A stretch of DNA of 16,155 nt from the NCBI GenBank assembly GCA_030837445.1, contig JAUPKM010000320.1, positions 1 to 16,155 on the forward strand, given 5' to 3'. Each line of letters starts with the position of its first letter. The first letter of the stretch is position 1. This document shows, piece by piece, positions 1 through 7,628 of this stretch. Origin of the DNA: Actinomycetota bacterium (GTDB lineage: Bacteria; Actinomycetota; Actinomycetes; S36-B12; UBA10799). The notes beneath the pieces were generated by a model that was not told where the DNA came from, searched no databases, and was given only the letters and a program-made list of their open reading frames with translations. Position numbers and translations under genes: made by a program.

Positions 1-1322
1 CCACCGTCGATGCGTTCCTGTCTTCCGGTTTCACCCCGGCCGAACTGATGCGCTGGGTGCACCCCAGCCTGGTCGCCAGCACGCAGGGCACCGGTATGGG
101 CGGTATGACGTCGATGGAGCGGATGTTCCACGGCAACCTGCTCGGCACCGCCAAGCCGAACGACATCCTGCAGGAGGTGCTGCCGAATGTCGTTGCCGCA
201 CACGTCATGCAGTCCTACGTCGGCGGCTACGGGGCGATGGTGCACCCGGTCGGGGCGTGTGCCACCGCCGCGGTGTCGATCGAGGAGGGTGTCGACAAGA
301 TCAGGCTCGGCAAGGCCGAACTGGTGGTGGCCGGCGGCTTCGACGATCTGATCATGGACGCGGTGATCGGCTTCGGCGATATGGCCGCCACCGCCGACAC
401 CGAGATGATGCGCGCCAAGGGCATCAGCGACGCCAAGTTCTCCCGCGCCAACGACCGGCGCCGGCTGGGCTTCCTGGAGGCCCAGGGCGGCGGCACGATC
501 CTGCTGGCGCGCGGTGACCTGGCGCTGAAGATGGGCCTGCCGGTCCTGGGTGTGGTGGCCTACGCGCAGAGCTTCGCCGACGGCGTGCACACCTCGATTC
601 CGGCCCCGGGTCTGGGTGCGCTGGGCGCGGGTCGCGGCGGGCGTGACTCCGCGCTGGCGCGCTCGCTCTCCCGGTTGGGGGTGGGCGCCGATGACATCGC
701 CGTGATCTCCAAGCACGACACCTCCACGCTGGCCAACGATCCCAACGAGACCGACCTGCACGAGCGGTTGGCCGACGCGCTGGGCCGGGCCAAGGGCAAC
801 CCGCTGTTCGTGGTCTCGCAGAAGAGCCTCACCGGGCATGCCAAGGGTGGCGCGGCGGTCTTCCAGCTGATCGGGCTGTGCCAGATCCTGCGGGACGGGG
901 TCATCCCGCCGAACCGCAGCCTGGACTGCGTCGATGACGAACTGGCCGGTTCGGCGCACTTCGTCTGGCCGCGGCAGACCCTGCACGTGGGCGGGAAGCT
1001 GCCGCTGAAGGCCGGTCTGCTGACCAGCCTCGGTTTCGGGCACGTCTCAGGTCTGGTGGCGCTGGTGCACCCGCAGGCGTTCCTGGCCGCGCTCAGCGCC
1101 GAGGAGCGGTCCGCCTACTCCGAGCGCGCACAGGCGCGGGTGCTGGCCGGTCAGCGCCGGCTGGCGTCGGCGATGGCCGGCGGCCGTCCGCTCTACGAGC
1201 GTCCCGCCGACCGTCGGTTCGACCACGACGCGCCGGAAAAGGGACAGGAGGCCGCCATGCTGCTGGACCCGACGGCCCGACTGGACACTGACGGGGCTTA
1301 CCGGGGCGGCTCGATCGGCTAG
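1..1322 (+). CDS. fas: Type I fatty acid synthase, C-terminal ketosynthase region (5' partial)
   Basis: This is the 3' end of a gene that is already open at the left edge (first full codon at base 3); 439 residues are visible. It is the beta-ketoacyl synthase domain that closes the mycobacterial multifunctional cytosolic FAS-I, which makes C16-C26 acyl-CoAs for phospholipids and as primers for mycolic acids. Seen directly: the nucleophile motif VGACATAA with the catalytic Cys at bases 258-260, an upstream glycine-rich TGMGGM loop, the His motif SKHDTSTLANDP and the Lys/His motif QKSLTGHAKGG. The Cys-His-His set is therefore complete and the domain looks active. The TAG stop lies 9 bases before the acpS start, as expected for a fas-acpS operon. 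The other FAS-I domains lie outside the window. Identification is firm; the upstream portion cannot be assessed. Confidence 0.95.
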   Translation, partial: TVDAFLSSGFTPAELMRWVHPSLVASTQGTGMGGMTSMERMFHGNLLGTAKPNDILQEVLPNVVAAHVMQSYVGGYGAMVHPVGACATAAVSIEEGVDKIRLGKAELVVAGGFDDLIMDAVIGFGDMAATADTEMMRAKGISDAKFSRANDRRRLGFLEAQGGGTILLARGDLALKMGLPVLGVVAYAQSFADGVHTSIPAPGLGALGAGRGGRDSALARSLSRLGVGADDIAVISKHDTSTLANDPNETDLHERLADALGRAKGNPLFVVSQKSLTGHAKGGAAVFQLIGLCQILRDGVIPPNRSLDCVDDELAGSAHFVWPRQTLHVGGKLPLKAGLLTSLGFGHVSGLVALVHPQAFLAALSAEERSAYSERAQARVLAGQRRLASAMAGGRPLYERPADRRFDHDAPEKGQEAAMLLDPTARLDTDGAYRGGSIG

Positions 1323-1331
1323 GGTCTGCCC

Positions 1332-1724
1332 GTGGCTGTGGTAGGCGTCGGCATCGACCTGGTGTCCATCCCGGCGTTCGCCGAGCAGGTGGACCAGCCC
1401 GGGACGGTGTTCGCCGAGACGTTCACCCCCGGCGAGCGGCGCGATGCCGCGGACCGCAGTTCGGTGGCCGCACGGCACCTGGCGGCCCGGTGGGCGGCCA
1501 AGGAAGCGGTCATCAAGGCGTGGTCGGGGTCCCGGTTCGCCCAGCGGCCGGTGCTGCCTGAGGGGATCCACCGGGATATCGAGGTCGTCACCGACATGTG
1601 GGGCCGGCCCAAGGTGCGGCTGACCGGGGCGATCGCCGAGCACCTCGCCGATGTGGTGATCCACGTGTCGCTGACCCACGACGGCGACACCGCCGCCGCC
1701 GTCGCGATCCTGGAGACCCGTTAG
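1332..1724 (+). CDS. acpS: Holo-[acyl-carrier-protein] synthase AcpS
   Basis: A 130-residue protein, the usual length for AcpS. It transfers 4'-phosphopantetheine from CoA to the serine of acyl carrier domains; in mycobacteria the partner is the ACP domain of FAS-I, encoded just upstream. Seen in the sequence: GVGIDLV near the N-terminus with the metal ligand Asp9, FTPGER at 31-36, and RWAAKEAVIKA with Glu58 as the second metal ligand, then SLTHDGD near the C-terminus. The start is GTG at 1332; a weak AGGG lies just upstream and overlaps the fas stop region, which fits translation coupled to fas. The next gene starts 29 bases after the TAG stop. No anomalies. Confidence 0.95.
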   Translation: MAVVGVGIDLVSIPAFAEQVDQPGTVFAETFTPGERRDAADRSSVAARHLAARWAAKEAVIKAWSGSRFAQRPVLPEGIHRDIEVVTDMWGRPKVRLTGAIAEHLADVVIHVSLTHDGDTAAAVAILETR

Positions 1725-1753
1725 CCCGCTCGCCGCTGGGTAGGGTCAGTCGT

Positions 1754-3085
1754 GTGGACGATCTGACCGAACGCGTGCGCGCGGTGCTGCCCGATGTGCG
1801 CCGCGACCTCGAGGATCTGGTGCGCATCGAGTCGGTGTGGGCCGACCCGGCCCGCCGCGACGAGGTGCAGCGCAGCGCGCGGAAGGTGTCCGAGCTGCTA
1901 CGTGACGCCGGCTTCTCGGAGGTGGAGATCGTCAGCGCCGGCGGTGCCCCCGCGGTGATCGCCCGGCACCCGGCACCGCCGGGGGCGCCCACGGTGTTGC
2001 TCTACGCCCACCATGACGTGCAGCCCGAAGGCGAACGCGGGCAATGGGATTCACCGCCGTTTGAGCCGACCGAGCGCGACGGCCGGCTCTACGGCCGCGG
2101 CACCGCCGACGACAAGGCGGGTATCGCCACCCACCTGGCCGCCTTCCGGGCGCACGGCGGACGGCCGCCGGTCGGGGTCACAGTGTTCGTCGAGGGGGAG
2201 GAGGAGTCCGGTTCGCCCTCGCTGGGCCGACTGCTGGCCGAACACCGCGAGAAACTCGCCGCCGACGTGATCGTCATCGCCGACTCCGACAACTGGACCG
2301 CCGAGATCCCGGCGCTGACGGTATCGCTGCGCGGCCTGGCCGACTGCGTGGTGGAGGTGGCCACACTCGACCACGGCCTGCACTCCGGAATGTGGGGCGG
2401 GGTGGTGCCCGACGCGCTGATGGTGCTGGTGCGCCTGCTGGCGAGCCTGCACGATGACGACGGCAACGTCGCGGTGGCCGGACTGCACCACGGCGCCACG
2501 GCGCCGGTGGACCGTGACGCCGACTGGGTGCGCGCCGAGTCCGGACTGCTCGACGGCGTGCAGGAGATCGGCTCGGGAACAGCAGAACAGCGGCTATGGG
2601 CCGCCCCGGCGATCACCGTCATCGGCATCGACACCACGCCGATCGCCAAGGCGTCGAACACCCTGATCCCACGGGCCAGTGCCAAGGTCAGTCTGCGGGT
2701 GGCACCCGGCGGTGATGCCGCGGCGCACCTCGACGCCCTCCGCCGTCACCTCGAAGAGAACGTGCCGTGGGGCGCGTCGGTCGCCGTCACTCCCGGTGAC
2801 GTCGGCCAGCCCTATGCCATCGACGCCGGCGGACCGGTCTACGACGCCGCCCGTGCTGCGCTGCGGCAGGCCTGGGGAACCGAGGCGGTCGAGATGGGGT
2901 TGGGCGGATCCATCCCCTTCATCGCCGAGTTCGCCGCGACGTTTCCGGACGCCACGATCCTGGTCACCGGTGTCGAGGACCCAGGCACCCAGGCGCACAG
3001 CGTCAACGAAAGCCTGCACCTCGGCGTTCTGGAGCGGGCTGCCGTCGCCGAGGCGCTACTGCTCGAGAGCCTCAGCGGGCGCTAG
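1754..3085 (+). CDS. M20 family metallopeptidase (dipeptidase-like)
   Basis: The product is a 443-residue M20/M28-clan zinc peptidase with no signal peptide, so probably cytosolic and cleaving short peptides. Its position matches M. tuberculosis Rv2522c. The metal-site motifs are all visible: LLYAHHDVQPEG (His86, Asp88), GRGTADDKAG (bridging Asp119), EGEEESGS (general base Glu150, ligand Glu151), HSGMWGG in the dimerisation-domain region, and GTQAHSVNE near the C-terminus with the last metal His. The GTG start at 1754 (MDDLTERVRAVLPD) was chosen because an upstream ATG at 1598 in the same frame lies inside acpS and adds 52 low-complexity Arg-rich residues. The gene is probably cotranscribed with fas-acpS. 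It converges on bcp, with 25 bases between the stops. The true substrate cannot be read from sequence. Confidence 0.9.
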   Translation: MDDLTERVRAVLPDVRRDLEDLVRIESVWADPARRDEVQRSARKVSELLRDAGFSEVEIVSAGGAPAVIARHPAPPGAPTVLLYAHHDVQPEGERGQWDSPPFEPTERDGRLYGRGTADDKAGIATHLAAFRAHGGRPPVGVTVFVEGEEESGSPSLGRLLAEHREKLAADVIVIADSDNWTAEIPALTVSLRGLADCVVEVATLDHGLHSGMWGGVVPDALMVLVRLLASLHDDDGNVAVAGLHHGATAPVDRDADWVRAESGLLDGVQEIGSGTAEQRLWAAPAITVIGIDTTPIAKASNTLIPRASAKVSLRVAPGGDAAAHLDALRRHLEENVPWGASVAVTPGDVGQPYAIDAGGPVYDAARAALRQAWGTEAVEMGLGGSIPFIAEFAATFPDATILVTGVEDPGTQAHSVNESLHLGVLERAAVAEALLLESLSGR

Positions 3086-3110
3086 CCGGCAGTGATCGTC
3101 GGCCGTAACG

Positions 3111-3584
3111 TCAGGTGGCGATGATCTTCTGAATCGCCGAGGCCGTGTTGGCCGCCTTGACGTTGTATTGCGCCAGGGCGACCTTGCCCTTCTCGTCGAT
3201 CAGGAAGGTCGAACGGATCACGCCGTGGACGACCTTGCCGTACATCTTCTTCTCGCCGAAAGCGCCCCACGCGGTCAGCACCGACTTCTCCGGGTCGGAC
3301 AGCAGCGGGAAGGTCAGCTGCTCGGCATCGCGGAACTTGGCCAGCTTCTCGGGCTTGTCCGGGGAGATCCCCACCACGTCGATGCCGACATCGTTCAGCT
3401 CGGCCAGGCTGTCGCGAAAGGCGCAGGCCTGCTTGGTGCACCCCGGAGTGGAGGCGGCCGGGTAGAAGTACACGATCACCTTGCGGCCCGTGAAATCCGA
3501 CAACGTGACGGTGTTGCCGTCGGCATCGGTGAGGCTGAACGCAGGTGCGGTATCGCCGACCTCCAAGCGCGCATTTTCGGTCAC
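3111..3584 (-). CDS. bcp: Thioredoxin-dependent peroxiredoxin (bacterioferritin comigratory protein)
   Basis: A 157-residue atypical 2-Cys peroxiredoxin of the BCP/PrxQ group, which reduces hydroperoxides in the cytosol using thioredoxin-type electrons. The active-site segment reads YPAASTPGCTKQAC: peroxidatic Cys49 and resolving Cys54 five residues on, both present. ISPDKPEKLAKF and the GVIRSTFLID segment are also typical. The GTG start at 3584 gives MTENARLEVGDTAPAF, the family's usual length, and has a GAAGGGA ribosome site 6-12 bases upstream. An in-frame ATG five codons earlier sits inside that ribosome site and is less likely; reading up to 3809 adds only spurious residues. The gene diverges from the DUF3618 gene, sharing a 123-base intergenic region, as in M. 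tuberculosis (Rv2521/Rv2520c). Confidence 0.95.
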   Translation of the reverse strand: MTENARLEVGDTAPAFSLTDADGNTVTLSDFTGRKVIVYFYPAASTPGCTKQACAFRDSLAELNDVGIDVVGISPDKPEKLAKFRDAEQLTFPLLSDPEKSVLTAWGAFGEKKMYGKVVHGVIRSTFLIDEKGKVALAQYNVKAANTASAIQKIIAT

Positions 3585-3707
3585 GGTTCGTCCCTTCATC
3601 GTCGCCGTCGCGGCATTCCGGTGCATCCTGCTCCTGCGCAGGCCCGGTCCTGATCTAGGGTAATGCGGCAAGGCGGCACTTTCTCCAGCGCGGAAGCGAG
3701 GACGGCA

Positions 3708-3932
3708 GTGGTGGATCGGGATCCCGAGGTCATCAAGCAGGACATCGCCCAGGCGCGCGACCGGCTGGCGCTGACCGTCGACTCGCTGGCCGTGCGGGCC
3801 AACCCGCAACGGCTCGCGGACGACCTGAAGGCCGCCCTGCTGAGGTTCGTCAAGAAACCCGCAGTCGTGGCCACCCTCGCCGGGGTGAGCGTCGTCACCG
3901 TCGTGGTGGTGGTCCGCACGATCCGACGCTGA
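3708..3932 (+). CDS. DUF3618 small membrane protein
   Basis: A 74-residue protein starting MVDRDPEVIKQDIAQARDRL. The N-terminal two thirds are a charged amphipathic helix with the DUF3618 pattern I-K-x-D-I-x-x-A-R-x-x-L-x-x-T-V-D-x-L. The C-terminus is one transmembrane segment (about 53-70, very rich in Val) followed by a basic RTIRR tail, so the helix probably lies in the cytoplasm anchored to the membrane. Two consecutive GTG codons occur at 3708 and 3711; the first is favoured by a GCGAGGA ribosome site at 3696-3702. An ATG at 3663 would add 15 residues not expected for the family and ignores this ribosome site. A TAGGGT hexamer at 3656-3661 could be its -10 element. Function is unknown; synteny with Rv2520c supports the call. 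Confidence 0.85.
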   Translation: MVDRDPEVIKQDIAQARDRLALTVDSLAVRANPQRLADDLKAALLRFVKKPAVVATLAGVSVVTVVVVVRTIRR

Positions 3933-3970
3933 ACCTGGGGCGTTCGACCTGGATTCAGGCCGGGAATGCG

Positions 3971-4645
3971 TCAGCCGTAGTACTTCTCGCCGCCGGAGGG
4001 ATAGCCGCCGCCGGTGGTGGCGATGTGCACATGGGTGTAGTGGTTGGCGTCGTCGTTGCCGAGGTCGGCCATGAGGCGCGGCTTGCCTGACAGCGGATAG
4101 TAGGTCTGCTGCCAGATCACGTTGTCGAGGCCGAACCGGTCGGCGTTCTGGAACACGAAGGCGACGATCCGGTCACCGAGGTCCTTCCCGGCCGGGGTGT
4201 CGTAGTGCGGGATCATGACGTCGATGGCCAGCCCCTGCGGGTGCCAGTGCAGGCTGTCCTGTCGCATACCGCCGATGTTGGTGACCTCCGGGAAGCGGGC
4301 GCTGATCGCCCGTTCGACCAGGATCGTTCTGACCTGGAGGCCGCGTTCGATGCCGACTCCCGGCGGCAGGGTGCGAACCCGGGATCGGCTGGCGACGAGC
4401 GTGGTCAGCGTCGGTCCGGGCTGGTCGAGTTGGGGCTCCGTGCTGGGGCTTAGCTCGATGCTGGGGCTGACGACGTAATGGGCGAAGCCGGACCCGTTCG
4501 GGGCGGCGAGGACGATCTGCGGCTGCCAGCCGGTCGGTGCAGGACCGGCGGGGCGCGCGCTGGCGCCGGCCGCGATGAGCACGGCGGCCGGGATGGCCAC
4601 CGCTGCGGTGAGGACGGGGAAGACACGTCGACGATTACCGGGCAT
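3971..4645 (-). CDS. Secreted ARB_07466/M15-like putative metallopeptidase-fold protein
   Basis: The product is 224 residues with an N-terminal Sec-type signal (MPGNRRRVFP then a hydrophobic stretch to about 27, ASA at 28-30). A Pro/Ser-rich linker follows to about residue 90, then a compact C-terminal domain (about 95-224). That domain carries WHPQGLAIDVM (His135, Asp142) and NHYTHVHIATTGG (His205, His207). This His-x6-Asp...His-x-His arrangement resembles the zinc site of M15-type D-Ala-D-Ala peptidases and the ARB_07466-like domain common in exported mycobacterial proteins. A role in peptidoglycan metabolism or binding is inferred, not shown; the catalytic residues cannot be confirmed by eye. 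The ATG start has no clear ribosome site. The gene diverges from the PAS-phosphatase gene and converges with DUF3618 (38 bases between stops). Confidence 0.75.
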   Translation of the reverse strand: MPGNRRRVFPVLTAAVAIPAAVLIAAGASARPAGPAPTGWQPQIVLAAPNGSGFAHYVVSPSIELSPSTEPQLDQPGPTLTTLVASRSRVRTLPPGVGIERGLQVRTILVERAISARFPEVTNIGGMRQDSLHWHPQGLAIDVMIPHYDTPAGKDLGDRIVAFVFQNADRFGLDNVIWQQTYYPLSGKPRLMADLGNDDANHYTHVHIATTGGGYPSGGEKYYG

Positions 4646-4731
4646 AACAACACGGTATCGGCAACGGTGATCAAACTGTTACCAAAAGTGGCTGCGAAGC
4701 GGTGGGACGAGGCAATCGGCCGCGACTCTGC

Positions 4732-4737
4732 TAGTTT
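4732..4737 (+). promoter_or_regulatory. Candidate -10 element for a leaderless PAS-phosphatase transcript
   Basis: TAGTTT fits the mycobacterial TANNNT -10 pattern. Exactly seven bases separate it from a GTG at 4745 that is in frame with the long PAS/SpoIIE reading frame. That spacing would put the transcription start on the G of the start codon, giving a leaderless mRNA, which is common in mycobacteria. No convincing -35 element is visible. This is inference from spacing only. Confidence 0.4.
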
Positions 4738-4744
4738 CGGGTTG

Positions 4745-7162
4745 GTGCTGCAGCGGACGCCGGAGGAGCCGGGGAAGCTCGACGAAGATCAAGCCCTGCG
4801 GTTGCTGCGGGCCAGCGTGGATGCGCTTCTTGATCCCCATGTGCTTCTGGAGGCGGTGCGGGATTCCGCTGGGCGCGTCGTCGATTTCCGCTTCCGGGAA
4901 CTCAATCCGGCGATGTGCAGCTATGTCGGACTGTCCCGGGATGACCTGCTCGATCGGGGTTTGGTGGAGATCTCACCCGGGGTCGTCCAAACGGACCTGT
5001 TCCCCGCCTGCGTGCGGTGTCTCGACACCGGCGAACCGGTGGTCATCGATGACTATTTCTACGGAGGCGCAATTCGGGCCGACTCCCCTCGCCATGACAC
5101 GCGTCGCTATGACATCCGCGCAACCCGGGCCACGCCGACCGCCATCATTGTGACCTGGCGCGATGTCAGCGAACGGTACGAGACGGCGCGAGCGCTGGAG
5201 GAGACGCGCGATCTGTTGCGCGCCAGCAGCGATGCACTGCTCGACCCGCACGTGTTCTTCGAAGCTGTTTGGGACTCGCGCGGAAACGTCGTTGATTTCA
5301 TCTATCGGGAAGTCAATCAAGCGACCTGCGACTACGTCGGGATGTCTCGGGAGGACCTGCGCGGCAGCAGGCTACTGGACAACTGGCCAGGTATCGCCGA
5401 TTCGGGATTGCTCGCCAAGTACGTGCGGTGCCTCGACACCGGCCAACCTGTGGTTCTCGATGACTTCTCCTACGCCAACGAGGTCCTTCGGGACACCCGC
5501 CGCTATGACATCAGAGCCACCCGGGCAACCCCGACCGCCATCGTGGTGACCTGGCGCGACGTCACCGAACGATTCCTGATGGCGCGGGATCTCGCCGAAG
5601 CCCGCGATCGGTTGCGTGCCAGCAGTGAAGCTCTGCTCGATCCCTATGTTCTGCTGGAAGCGGTGCGGGACCCCACCGGCCGGGTGATCGACTTTGCCTA
5701 TCGGGAGATCAACCAGGCGACGTGCGAGGCGGTGGGGTTGCCGCGTGAGCAGATTCTCGGCCATGGATTGCTGGAGCACTGGCCGGGCATCATCGAGGCG
5801 GGATTGTTCGACGCCTACGTGCGGTGCCTGAGCAGCGGCGAGCCCGTCGTCATGGACGACTTCGAATACCACAACGACGTTCTTGACGAGACCCGCCGGT
5901 ACGACCTGCGCGCTTCTCGGGCCTCTGCGAACTCGCTGACCTTGACCTGGCGTGATGTCAACGACCGCTTCGAAGCCGCGCGCCTGCTCGCTCAAGCTCG
6001 GGAACTGCGTCACAAAGCCGATCTGCGTTACCGCCGATTGGTCGACAATTCGGCGATCGGCATGTGTCTGGTGTCCCCCGAAGGACGGTTTGAAACCGTC
6101 AACCCGGCGCTGAGCGAGTTCTTCGGCCACGACGCCGCGACGCTGCGCGAGAAGACGTGGCAGGAGTTGACCGACCCGGAGTACTTGGACGCCGACCTGC
6201 AGAACGTCACGGAGGTGCTCGCCGGTCGGCTGGACGCCTACCAGATGGACAAGAAGTTCATCCACGCCGACGGTCATCCGATCTGGGGTCACATATCGGT
6301 GAGTTGTATCCGGACCCGCAGCGGTGCGGTGGAGAACTTCATCTCCCAGATCATCGACATCACCGAGGCAGTGGAATCCCGGCGCAAGCTCGCGGAGCGG
6401 GACGAGCAGAACCGTCAACTCGCACAACGGCTCCAGGCGCAGACCGACCTGCTCACGGCGGGGTTGCGCAGTGCCGCGGCCTACGTTTCCTCGATCCTGC
6501 CGGGTGATCTGCACGGCCCGGTTCGGGTGTCGTCCCGCTACCTGCCGTCCGAGGAGCTCGCCGGCGACATCTACGACTATCGGTGGGTGGATCACGACCA
6601 CCTGGTCGTCTATCTGATCGACGTCTCCGGACACGGCATCGGTCCTGCGTTGCTCTCGGTGTCGGTGCACAACATGTTGCGTACCGGCGCGGTCTTCCAA
6701 ACGGCCCAGCTTGCCCCCGCCCAGGTCCTATCGGAACTCAACCGCCGGTTCCCGATGGACCAGCAGGGCGGGAACTACCTGACGATGTGGTGCGGGATCT
6801 ATGAACTGTCGTCGCGGACGCTTCGGTATGCCAGTGCAGGAGCCCCTCCCGCGATCGCGGTCGGCGGCTCGGCTTCGACCGTACTGCCCGCGGAAGGCCG
6901 CCCGATCGGGCTCTTCGCCGACAGCACTTACGCCACCCGGACTTACATCGTGCCGCCGGGCTGTCGGATTCTGCTCTTCAGCGACGGCGTGTATGAGGAT
7001 GCCTTCGATGACGGCAGCCAGCTGCCGTTGGAGGATCTCCGGGATGTGTTCACCGCGATGGCCGAATCGTCGCTGGACGACTTCGTCGCGGAACTGGGGA
7101 GGCGCAGACCGTCCGGGGCGTTCGAGGACGACTGCTCGCTCGTCAGACTGGAGTTCGACTAA
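4745..7162 (+). CDS. Multi-PAS sensor with C-terminal SpoIIE/PP2C serine phosphatase domain
   Basis: An 805-residue cytosolic regulator with no membrane segment. Three tandem PAS-like repeats begin LRAS-x-(D/E)ALLDP at about residues 22, 159 and 291 (periods 137 and 132) and each ends (V/L)TWRDV(S/T/N)(E/D)R. A fourth, more canonical PAS with its PAC segment runs from about 427 to 550, followed by a short coiled coil (EQNRQLAQRLQAQTDLL) and a SpoIIE-type phosphatase domain from about 575. The PP2C metal-site motifs are complete: GDIYD (Asp608, Asp611), DVSGHG (Asp626), FSDG (Asp747) and FEDDCS (Asp795/796). In this family the phosphatase usually dephosphorylates an anti-anti-sigma (STAS) protein; no STAS or anti-sigma kinase gene is adjacent, so it is an orphan. 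The frame is open back to 4478, but that part is antisense to the divergent gene. GTG at 4745 is preferred; GTG at 4667 or 4688 are alternatives. Confidence 0.88.
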   Translation: MLQRTPEEPGKLDEDQALRLLRASVDALLDPHVLLEAVRDSAGRVVDFRFRELNPAMCSYVGLSRDDLLDRGLVEISPGVVQTDLFPACVRCLDTGEPVVIDDYFYGGAIRADSPRHDTRRYDIRATRATPTAIIVTWRDVSERYETARALEETRDLLRASSDALLDPHVFFEAVWDSRGNVVDFIYREVNQATCDYVGMSREDLRGSRLLDNWPGIADSGLLAKYVRCLDTGQPVVLDDFSYANEVLRDTRRYDIRATRATPTAIVVTWRDVTERFLMARDLAEARDRLRASSEALLDPYVLLEAVRDPTGRVIDFAYREINQATCEAVGLPREQILGHGLLEHWPGIIEAGLFDAYVRCLSSGEPVVMDDFEYHNDVLDETRRYDLRASRASANSLTLTWRDVNDRFEAARLLAQARELRHKADLRYRRLVDNSAIGMCLVSPEGRFETVNPALSEFFGHDAATLREKTWQELTDPEYLDADLQNVTEVLAGRLDAYQMDKKFIHADGHPIWGHISVSCIRTRSGAVENFISQIIDITEAVESRRKLAERDEQNRQLAQRLQAQTDLLTAGLRSAAAYVSSILPGDLHGPVRVSSRYLPSEELAGDIYDYRWVDHDHLVVYLIDVSGHGIGPALLSVSVHNMLRTGAVFQTAQLAPAQVLSELNRRFPMDQQGGNYLTMWCGIYELSSRTLRYASAGAPPAIAVGGSASTVLPAEGRPIGLFADSTYATRTYIVPPGCRILLFSDGVYEDAFDDGSQLPLEDLRDVFTAMAESSLDDFVAELGRRRPSGAFEDDCSLVRLEFD
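4808..5990 (+). repeat. Three tandem PAS-like coding repeats (about 400 bp each)
   Basis: Repeat units begin near 4808, 5219 and 5615, spaced 411 and 396 bases. Conserved in every unit are ALLDP(H/Y)V, (F/Y)RE(L/V/I)N, a Cys after N(P/Q)A(M/T), (C/Y)VRCL, EPVV or QPVV, TRRYD(I/L)RA and TWRDV. Two Cys per unit are in register: Cys58/92, Cys195/229 and Cys327/361 (numbering from the 4745 start). This points to internal duplication of one ancestral domain. Confidence 0.85.
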
Positions 7163-7455
7163 CGGCTCTGGTGGACGGTCGTGTCGACCTGCGGCGCCGA
7201 CGCCATGGGGCCACTGATCCACTGGCTCCACGGGATCAGGTTCGGGGCGGGGTCGGCGTAGGTGTCCGGTGAGGCGTAGATCTCGTTGGCCGGACCGTAG
7301 TCGTCGAACTCGTCGTAGTCGTCGTCGAAGGCCGAATAGTAGTCGTTGTCATCATCATCGGCGTTGGCTGTCGTTGCGACACCCAGCGCGCCACCGAGTA
7401 GGCCGACCGACACGACAGGCACACCCAGCAAGCGGGCCCAACGGGTGCTGATCAT
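7159..7455 (-). CDS. Small exported Asp/Tyr-rich protein
   Basis: A 98-residue protein. The start ATG at 7455 is fixed by a perfect AGGAGG ribosome site (plus-strand CCTCCT at 7466-7471) ten bases upstream; the frame is open further back, to 7698, but without support. Residues 1-32 form a Sec signal peptide ending ATTANA, and the mature protein would begin DDDDNDYY. Residues 33-55 hold about 13 acidic residues interleaved with Tyr and Phe, then a Pro-rich tail containing IPWSQWISGP. There is no recognised family. The acidic run could bind Ca2+ or other cations (inference). Its TAG stop overlaps the TAA stop of the convergent phosphatase gene in the shared tetranucleotide CTAA (7159-7162). Confidence 0.75.
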   Translation of the reverse strand: MISTRWARLLGVPVVSVGLLGGALGVATTANADDDDNDYYSAFDDDYDEFDDYGPANEIYASPDTYADPAPNLIPWSQWISGPMASAPQVDTTVHQSR

Positions 7456-7628
7456 GGGAAGGAGACCTCCTAGCGGGAAAGCTTTGCGGGCGGCAGCACC
7501 CAAATCTCTCACAGTCTGAGGTTCCTTGCCCAGCCTGAAACCCCGTCGAAAAGTTCGTTCGGCCCTAGTTCGCGGGACTCGCAGTGTGGTGTGCTTCACG
7601 TCAGGGGTACGAGCAAAGGGACTTCGAC

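Noticed and set aside
1598..1753. Upstream ATG extension of the M20 peptidase
   Set aside because: Lies inside acpS and encodes only Arg/Asp-rich filler; GTG at 1754 gives the natural start.
4478..4744. Upstream extension of the PAS-phosphatase
   Set aside because: Mostly antisense to the secreted M15-like gene and low complexity before the first PAS repeat.
5372..6700. Minus-strand 442-residue open frame
   Set aside because: Antisense of the PAS-phosphatase gene, whose plus-strand motifs are unambiguous; the open frame is a high-GC codon artefact.
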